Positions 1 through 3,703 of a stretch of DNA of 5,868 nt are shown piece by piece; within the stretch, counting starts at the first letter, position 1, and each line of letters begins with the position of its first letter. The translations under genes and the position numbers were made by a program. Source of the DNA: Nanobdellota archaeon (GTDB lineage Archaea > Nanobdellota > Nanobdellia > Woesearchaeales > UBA12501). The DNA is taken from contig JAHJCS010000183.1 of assembly GCA_018812465.1 (NCBI GenBank), forward strand, positions 1 to 5,868, in the 5' to 3' direction. The notes under the pieces were generated by a model, which was not told the DNA's origin, did no database searches, and saw nothing but the letters and a program-made list of their open reading frames with translations.

Positions 1-392
1 GCTTTTTTGGATATTGAGTCTTTCCGGTCATATCTCCATCCAGACACAACATCATATCCTTCATCCATCTTCTTGAGAAGCTTTGGGATATCTCTTGGAT
101 CATTCTGCAGGTCAGAATCCATGGCAATTATGATCTTTCCTTTTGCTGCTTTGAATCCTGCATCCATTGCAGCTGTCTGGCCGAAATTCTTCCTGAACTT
201 TATGATTCTTACTTTATCATCCTTTTTCTTTAGTATCAGAAGGTGAGGGAATGTCTTGTCAATAGATCCATCATCAATGAATATTATCTCATAATCCCTT
301 GTTATTTTGCTCACAGAATCTTTTATCTCTTTGTAAAGAAGGACTACATTATCCTCTTCATTATATGCTGGAATTACAATGCTTATATCCAT
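1..392 (-). CDS. Family 2 glycosyltransferase, polyprenyl/dolichyl-phosphate sugar synthase-like (3' end outside window)
   Basis: GT-A fold glycosyltransferase that probably moves a sugar from a nucleotide-sugar to a polyprenyl (dolichyl) phosphate on the cytoplasmic face of the membrane. Only the first 130 residues are visible. Seen: an opening strand MDISIVIPAYNEEDNV (residues 1-16); the nucleotide-binding IDDGSIDKT (39-47); FRKNFGQTAAMDAGF (66-80), very typical of the DPM1/GtrB/ArnC/AglJ-like branch; the metal-binding DSD in MDSDLQNDP (91-99); and EGYDVVSGWR with a following DRKD (111-125). Family members usually have about 230-330 residues, some with C-terminal membrane helices; whether this one has them cannot be seen. 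The ATG at 392 directly begins the conserved first strand and has GGGG (399-402) six bases upstream. The gene follows aglB by 50 bases with no evident terminator, so co-transcription and a role in making the AglB lipid-linked donor are likely. The family is sure; the sugar and acceptor are not determinable. Confidence 0.93.
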   Translation of the reverse strand, partial: MDISIVIPAYNEEDNVVLLYKEIKDSVSKITRDYEIIFIDDGSIDKTFPHLLILKKKDDKVRIIKFRKNFGQTAAMDAGFKAAKGKIIIAMDSDLQNDPRDIPKLLKKMDEGYDVVSGWRYDRKDSISKK

Positions 393-442
393 TTTAGGCC
401 CCTTTGATAAGATAATAAAGGGCATTTAAAAATGTTTTGGCA
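393..442 (-). other. 50-base intergenic spacer between aglB and the glycosyltransferase
   Basis: The spacer is AT-rich and shows no strong stem followed by a T run, so no terminator is called. A TTTAAATG element on the minus strand near 424-431 is a weak TATA-like sequence, without a good BRE. The simplest reading is an internal operon spacer. Confidence 0.5.
399..402 (-). promoter_or_regulatory. Candidate ribosome binding site of the glycosyltransferase gene
   Basis: On the minus strand AAAGGGGCCTAAAATG precedes the coding region. The GGGG run can pair with the CCUCC at the end of archaeal 16S rRNA if one G-U pair is allowed, and lies six bases before the ATG. It resembles the G run in front of aglB. 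Confidence 0.4.
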
Positions 443-3235
443 TCAATCCTCTTGGATTGCGCCTTCTTTTCCGTCCCAGTCAACCTTCCATGTGTAGATC
501 TCAAGGCCGGTCATGTCCCTCTGGTAATCAAAGAAGTCAAAATGCTCAAGGCCTACTCCATCAAAATAGTAAAGCCTGGTGAACATGCTTGATGCCAGCT
601 GAGGTGACATCAGGATTCCTGTGATACTGTCAGACTTCACAATAAGGGCCATTGAATAGGGTATTGTGTTGTTCTCATACTTTTTCTCCTTGAATTCCTG
701 TTTGCTGTTGATATAAGAGAACGAATAAGGGTGCATTGTTCCTGTGCCAGACTCAAGGTAAGCTTCCTCTTTGTCTATATCTATAAATATCGGGAAGTTC
801 TGTCCCTGAAGGCTGAATTGGCATATTATTGTGCTGTTGGATTTCTTTGCGCATCCTGATGAAGAGACATAACCTGGCCATGGGCTTATCCAGTTATTGG
901 CTTCCTGTTCATTCTGTATATTCTGGATTTCAGAATAGATGTTCTTTGCTTCTTCTTCTGAATAACCAAATTCTTTCTTCATCATGTCAACTGCATTGTC
1001 AAGAGGCAGCTTCCTTGCATCCCTCCATATCCTTGCCTTGTCAAAGTTCCATAATCCGAAATGAGCCCATACTCCTGCTTTTCCAACCATGTCTCCGCTT
1101 GTGATGAAATAATCTTCAGGAGGGTCACAGTGGGTGTTCTTTAGCACTTCTTCAACAACAGCATCATTAAGATCAGGAAGCCTTTTATTAAGGACTTCTC
1201 TTGCTCCATCCTTATCCAAAACAATCATCTCATATAATACATCAACAGGAAGGTGAGTTTTGTTTGTCTCTTTATTCAATATCTCAAATGCCCTGTTAGC
1301 TCCGCAATCAAGCATCCTGAGTATTCCAACTGCCTGCTTCTCATCAGATGTCTGTAGAGCTCTTCCTATCCAGTGTGCCTGAGGCTGATTCTGAGAAGCA
1401 CCATCAAATGTGACTGCTCGGTCACCCATTGCTTTGAACCAGTGTCCAAAATCCCACCATGAGTTTATTATAGCATCTTCTTTAGACTCAAGTTTTATTT
1501 TTGTGAGCGCAGAATTCCACGCATCATTCATGCTTGGGATCTCGCCTAAAGCTGTTGCTTTTGCTGCATTGTAAGTAGGAATGAGCAGCATACACAGAAG
1601 AATGACCATTATGACCCTCACAAGGCTCTTGCTTATATTCATCTCATTGGATACCCAGTCACCTGCATACTTATACACAAAACTCAATGCAACACCAAAT
1701 CCAATAGCGAATGCAGGAGCCATTATCAGCGTGAATCTTATTCCTTTTGTGCTTGCATAGAATGCTCCTGCAAACCATAATGCTATAATCGCAAAATACA
1801 TAATTCTTTTGTCTTCTTTCCAGCTATTGAACAAGATGAGCAGTACACCAATAATACTTATGATAAAATATATCTTGCCTCCCATTGTGCTTATTATAGT
1901 GTCTATTGAAGCAGCATTCATCTCAGCTACTGTGGTGTAGACATTAGGCCAGAGTGTGGCTTTGGTAGCTTCCTTAAGATATATCACACTCAGAGGCTGG
2001 CTATAGACTGCTGAGAAGAAATTTTTCCAGCTGACTGCAATTGACACAAATATCCCTGACAGCACAAAGAATACAGCGAGCAGAGTAATAGAATCCCTCA
2101 CCTTCTTGTCATCTTTTATGCTGTTAAGAAGCTTCTTCTTTTTCACGAAATATTCCATGACTATATAATATACAAGATAGATGCCTATTGCTCCGACTGC
2201 AAAATCAAAGATATACCACCAACCATACCATGCGAATGCAAACAGGCCAGTGAACACTGCTGCAAGACCTGAGTATGCTATCTTATACTTCAGATCTTCT
2301 TGTTCAAATGCTTCAATGATTAGCCAGGTTATTATCAAAGGAAAGAGTACTGGATAAGAGTCTGTATCTGAGAATCCTCCAACTGTTCTTGTAAGTATTG
2401 CAGGATGCATCGCTATTATGACTGCTGAGAAGAATCCAGCTGCAGTGCCTCCAATCCTTTTTCCGACAAAGAAAGCAGGAATCACTGCAAGTGACATGAG
2501 TATTATTGGGAGTATAAAGAAAATGCCCATAAGATTCATTCCAAACAGGGATCCAAAGATACTATACAGATAAGCTCCCAGGTAAGGGTGGAACTCTTGT
2601 GTCGCAGGCCTGCCATTAGGTGCAAGCATGTGCATATCATATGGCACTCCATCAATCTTTTTGTCACCTGCATAACCATGATCCGCTATATCTTTTCCAT
2701 ATCTGTACCATTGATAAGGGTCAATCGCAAGAAGATAGGTCTGTCCGGTCTCATCCTGAAAATGTGCTTTGAAATTCTGAGAAACTCCTTCTATCTGCTG
2801 TTCATACTCATTCTTATGGGTGTTTATGTACTTCTGGGTTTCGTCATTAACAATAGCATTGAGATTTTCTGCAGGAAGATTTGGATATTGTTGTCTTACT
2901 TGAGCACTGATCTGGGATTGATAGTAATTCTGCACTGAATTCTCTGCCCAGATATCTGTCTGCGGTAGATATAATGGCTGGACCCTTAAGAATATGCTCA
3001 AGAACAAAGGGATTAGTATCAATAGAAATATTCTGTATTTGTACATAATATTCCATATTCCTTTTATATCAAGAGAGAGTTCTTGATCTTTGTCCTGCAC
3101 AACCTCTTCTGTTTCTTTATGAGTTGCTGCTGCACTGTGTGATGATTTCTTTTGTTTGCCTTTTGCCGGGCTTTTGAAGAAATTAAGAATCTTACTGAAG
3201 TCAATGGCAAGTTCATCACTTTTTTTGTTGGACAT
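443..3235 (-). CDS. aglB: AglB/STT3 oligosaccharyltransferase catalytic subunit
   Basis: Membrane enzyme that transfers a glycan from a dolichol (pyro)phosphate carrier to Asn in N-X-S/T sequons on the outer face of the cytoplasmic membrane. It has 930 residues, within the AglB range. Seen in order: a basic cytosolic tail (1-66); first membrane helix (about 68-84); a long hydrophilic loop (85-171); the catalytic metal Asp in IDPYQWYRYG (D172); a multi-helix region to about 555; the second metal motif GFSDTDSY (D290/D292); TVAE (435-438), matching the TIXE/SVSE loop; the conserved Arg in GIRF (R500); WWDFG (593-597), the family signature that reads the sequon Ser/Thr; then a soluble C-terminal domain (about 560-930). 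DMVGKAGVWAHFG (from D715) may be the DK/MI-type motif, but I cannot confirm this. The ATG at 3235 is preceded by GGGGGG. Three sequons lie in its own C-terminal domain (N658, N800, N855). The first extracellular loop is unusually long. Confidence 0.97.
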   Translation of the reverse strand: MSNKKSDELAIDFSKILNFFKSPAKGKQKKSSHSAAATHKETEEVVQDKDQELSLDIKGIWNIMYKYRIFLLILIPLFLSIFLRVQPLYLPQTDIWAENSVQNYYQSQISAQVRQQYPNLPAENLNAIVNDETQKYINTHKNEYEQQIEGVSQNFKAHFQDETGQTYLLAIDPYQWYRYGKDIADHGYAGDKKIDGVPYDMHMLAPNGRPATQEFHPYLGAYLYSIFGSLFGMNLMGIFFILPIILMSLAVIPAFFVGKRIGGTAAGFFSAVIIAMHPAILTRTVGGFSDTDSYPVLFPLIITWLIIEAFEQEDLKYKIAYSGLAAVFTGLFAFAWYGWWYIFDFAVGAIGIYLVYYIVMEYFVKKKKLLNSIKDDKKVRDSITLLAVFFVLSGIFVSIAVSWKNFFSAVYSQPLSVIYLKEATKATLWPNVYTTVAEMNAASIDTIISTMGGKIYFIISIIGVLLILFNSWKEDKRIMYFAIIALWFAGAFYASTKGIRFTLIMAPAFAIGFGVALSFVYKYAGDWVSNEMNISKSLVRVIMVILLCMLLIPTYNAAKATALGEIPSMNDAWNSALTKIKLESKEDAIINSWWDFGHWFKAMGDRAVTFDGASQNQPQAHWIGRALQTSDEKQAVGILRMLDCGANRAFEILNKETNKTHLPVDVLYEMIVLDKDGAREVLNKRLPDLNDAVVEEVLKNTHCDPPEDYFITSGDMVGKAGVWAHFGLWNFDKARIWRDARKLPLDNAVDMMKKEFGYSEEEAKNIYSEIQNIQNEQEANNWISPWPGYVSSSGCAKKSNSTIICQFSLQGQNFPIFIDIDKEEAYLESGTGTMHPYSFSYINSKQEFKEKKYENNTIPYSMALIVKSDSITGILMSPQLASSMFTRLYYFDGVGLEHFDFFDYQRDMTGLEIYTWKVDWDGKEGAIQED

Positions 3236-3239
3236 AAAA

Positions 3240-3245
3240 CCCCCC
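3240..3245 (-). promoter_or_regulatory. Poly-G ribosome binding site of aglB
   Basis: On the minus strand TGATAGGGGGGTTTTATG precedes aglB. The six-G run sits four bases before the ATG and supports this start. It can pair with the CCUCC anti-Shine-Dalgarno sequence through one G-U pair. The spacing is slightly short. Confidence 0.5.
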
Positions 3246-3334
3246 TATCATTCTTATTATCATTCTTTGATCATAATCCAGGATAATAACCAATCTGAAT
3301 GCCTTTAAATGTTAAATAAAGGAAAAACAAAGCC

Positions 3335-3350
3335 TATATAAATATTTTGG
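3335..3350 (-). promoter_or_regulatory. Archaeal BRE/TATA promoter for aglB
   Basis: The minus strand reads CCAAAATATTTATATA, a purine-rich BRE followed by a TATA box (TTTATATA, 3342-3335). With the usual archaeal spacing of about 26 bases from the TATA centre, transcription would start near 3312, giving a leader of about 77 bases before the aglB ATG. The element differs at only one of 16 positions from the promoter of the divergent gene. Other TATA-like words occur in this AT-rich region, but none has as good a BRE. Confidence 0.65.
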
Positions 3351-3484
3351 GAAGCAATTCTCTTATCTATCTCTATTTACTCTTCTTTTATTCATGTCCC
3401 TGTGGTTTTGTTCTATATAAAAATCAATATAACACTTCTTTTATATCCTTGAATTTGTTGTTATATTCTGATTAATCCTGTTTT

Positions 3485-3513
3485 AATAGGTTATTAGGCC
3501 TTATAACCCTATT
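3485..3513. repeat. Imperfect 29-base palindrome, candidate operator
   Basis: The left arm AATAGGTTATTAGGCC faces the complement of the right arm, AATAGGGTTATAAGGCC. The arms differ by one inserted G and one mismatch, and the centre is the perfect hexamer AGGCCT. It ends 21 bases before the BRE of the rightward promoter and lies between the two divergent promoters, where a dimeric regulator could act on either. Chance formation in AT-rich DNA is possible, but the GC-containing arms make it less likely. Confidence 0.45.
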
Positions 3514-3534
3514 TGATGAGTATGTGCACTAAAA

Positions 3535-3550
3535 CCAAAAGATTTATATA
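3535..3550 (+). promoter_or_regulatory. Archaeal BRE/TATA promoter for the surface-protein gene
   Basis: CCAAAAGATTTATATA is a textbook archaeal BRE followed by a TATA box (TTTATATA, 3543-3550). The expected transcription start is near 3573, giving a leader of about 65 bases if translation begins at 3638, or about 14 bases if it begins at the in-frame ATG at 3587. Confidence 0.75.
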
Positions 3551-3637
3551 CCAGTTGCTACTTACTCATAGTAAAACTTAAAAGAGATGATTCTAGAAGC
3601 TTTAAGCATAGTATACTACATTAAATGGCGCTATAAA

Positions 3638-3703
3638 ATGAAAAAAACAACCTTAGTTTCAATTGTGATGATGATCCTGCTTACTGTAAGCGTAGCAGCA
3701 GCA
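3638..3703 (+). other. Signal peptide coding segment
   Basis: Residues 1-22 show a basic start (Lys2, Lys3), a hydrophobic core LVSIVMMILLTVSV and an Ala20-Ala21-Ala22 cleavage box. Signal peptidase I would be expected to cut after residue 22, sending the protein through the Sec route, which is also where AglB modifies its substrates. Confidence 0.85.

Larger units (their letters stand above)
3236..3637. other. Divergent intergenic region, about 400 bases
   Basis: This AT-rich region separates aglB from the surface-protein gene. It holds the aglB leader (3236 to about 3312), two outward-facing BRE/TATA promoters, a pyrimidine-rich tract (about 3358-3450, plus strand), an imperfect palindrome (3485-3513), and the leader of the rightward gene (about 3573-3637). 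Two direct copies of TATCATTCTT (3246-3255 and 3258-3267) lie just upstream of the aglB G run. No convincing small gene, tRNA or C/D-box RNA was found. Confidence 0.7.

Noticed and set aside
7..246. Plus-strand reading frame of 79 codons
   Set aside because: It lies antisense to the well-conserved glycosyltransferase motifs and its translation shows no domain.
829..1104. Plus-strand reading frame of 91 codons
   Set aside because: Antisense shadow of the AglB C-terminal domain; no promoter or ribosome binding site.
2588..2938. Plus-strand reading frame of 116 codons with hydrophobic stretches
   Set aside because: Antisense to the AglB loop and helix region; hydrophobicity comes from the opposite-strand codons.
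2847..3056. Second minus-strand frame inside aglB
   Set aside because: Overlaps aglB in another frame, which has continuous family motifs.
3512..3575. C/D-box guide RNA suggested by TTTGATGA
   Set aside because: No matching D box (CTGA) within a suitable distance, and the stretch carries the promoter.
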